A stretch of DNA of 64,000 nucleotides from Pseudozyma flocculosa PF-1 (Eukaryota > Basidiomycota > Ustilaginomycetes > Ustilaginales > Ustilaginaceae): the NCBI RefSeq assembly GCF_000417875.1, contig NW_006920870.1:1180727-1244726 (forward strand), written 5' to 3'. Position 1 is the stretch's first letter; the number at the start of each line of letters is the position of its first letter. Positions 63,749 through 64,000 of this stretch are shown here, one piece after another. The position numbers and the translations under genes are program-made. A model generated the notes under the pieces. It was not told the origin of the DNA and did not search any database. It saw only the letters and a program-made list of their open reading frames with translations.

Positions 63749-64000
63749 GAGTTGGGAGCAGGGTCGAGCTGGTCGAGTTTGTCAGCTACGATTTCGAGCT
63801 GGGAGCGGGTCCATTTGATGGCCTGGTTGAGGATCGTCAGTTGACCTGAGAGGGGGGGGGGGGGGGGATCGCAGAGGAGGGAGAGGATGGGGAGTCGATA
63901 CTTTATTCGCGGGCGAGCAGCGAAGATCGGAAGGGGGGAAGACGGGGCAGGGACGTACCCTGTCGATAGACGTCAACCATATCCCACACCTTCCTCCGTA
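63697..64000 (-). CDS. 3' end of an unidentified gene with an acidic poly-Asp tail (partial)
   Basis: Two exons are inferred on the minus strand: 63959 to beyond 64000, and 63845 down to 63697 with a TGA at 63697-63699. The 113-nt intron has a GTACGT donor and a CTCAG acceptor preceded by a 16-base C run (in gene sense), and joins in phase 1. The readable C-terminus is RRKVWDMVDVYRQG, then QLTILNQAIKWTRSQLEIVA, then DKLDQLDPAPNS, eleven Asp residues and EMQGA. The amphipathic pattern suggests a helix or coiled coil ending in an acidic tail. I do not recognise the family. The poly-Asp tract comes from a (GTC)11 repeat at 63715-63747. The splice model is supported by frame continuity and consensus sites only. 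Confidence 0.55.
63715..63747. repeat. Trinucleotide repeat (GTC)11 inside a coding exon
   Basis: Eleven perfect GTC units, read on the minus strand as GAC codons and so encoding eleven aspartates near the C-terminus of the partial gene. Confidence 0.9.

Noticed and set aside
1..64000. tRNA genes, rRNA genes, transposons or viral inserts
   Set aside because: A scan for B-box-like GGTTCGA words, terminal inverted repeats, and reverse transcriptase, integrase or transposase motifs gave nothing convincing.
1..64000. A secondary-metabolite or other co-regulated gene cluster
   Set aside because: Neighbouring genes belong to unrelated pathways; no synthase, pathway transporter or pathway-specific regulator is present, and the lone epoxide hydrolase is not enough.

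Overview
The window is nuclear DNA of a fungus, very probably a GC-rich basidiomycete. The evidence is GC-rich coding DNA, short spliceosomal introns (81-162 nt, mostly with GTGAGT donors), a PurK-PurE ADE2 fusion, fungal kinetochore subunits (monopolin Csm1/Pcs1 and DASH Ask1), and a secreted protein of the basidiomycete 'macrophage-activating glycoprotein' type. A smut-like (Ustilaginomycotina) placement is my inference only. I found seventeen protein-coding genes, two of them incomplete. I found no tRNA, rRNA, CRISPR array, transposon or virus.

Layout: 0.9-2.5 kb, delta-9 acyl-CoA desaturase with cytochrome b5 (-); 4.7-6.4 kb, serine hydroxymethyltransferase (-); 7.7-8.7 kb, Kin17 (+); 9.0-9.8 kb, mitoribosomal mL54 (-); 10.6-11.8 kb, Rax1-like RGS membrane protein (+); 12.9-15.3 kb, acid sphingomyelinase-type phosphodiesterase (+); 16.0-16.9 kb, secreted MAG-family protein (-); 20.0-21.9 kb, Csm1/Pcs1 (-); 23.1-24.1 kb, Ras (-); 29.6-32.5 kb, GDA1/CD39 apyrase (+); 33.2-38.0 kb, DysF-domain Spo73/Mug65-like protein (+); 38.2-41.2 kb, Ask1 (-); 42.0-44.3 kb, four-CBS protein (-); 46.9-48.9 kb, ADE2 (+); 52.9-56.9 kb, Pps1-like dual-specificity phosphatase (+); 57.7-59.1 kb, epoxide hydrolase (-); 61.1 kb to the assembly gap at 63.17 kb, coiled-coil protein (+, truncated); 63.7 kb to the window end, 3' end of an acidic-tailed gene (-, partial).

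The genes are unrelated housekeeping and signalling functions, not an operon or a biosynthetic cluster. Loose themes are one-carbon/purine metabolism (SHMT, ADE2), spindle-kinetochore attachment (Csm1, Ask1), membrane lipids and the secretory pathway (desaturase, sphingomyelinase, apyrase, DysF protein), and signalling (Ras, RGS, CBS, Pps1). Intergenic DNA is long (up to 5.4 kb) and rich in GGCT/GGCA/GCGAG-type microsatellites.

The most informative results come from splice reconstruction. These are a hidden last exon of ASK1 behind a TACTAAC branch site, a stop-free 102-nt in-frame intron in the PurE half of ADE2, a dual-start SHMT likely to serve mitochondria and cytosol, a 9-nt first coding exon in Ras, a degenerate first phosphatase domain in Pps1, and a probable one-base homopolymer error near the end of the DysF gene.
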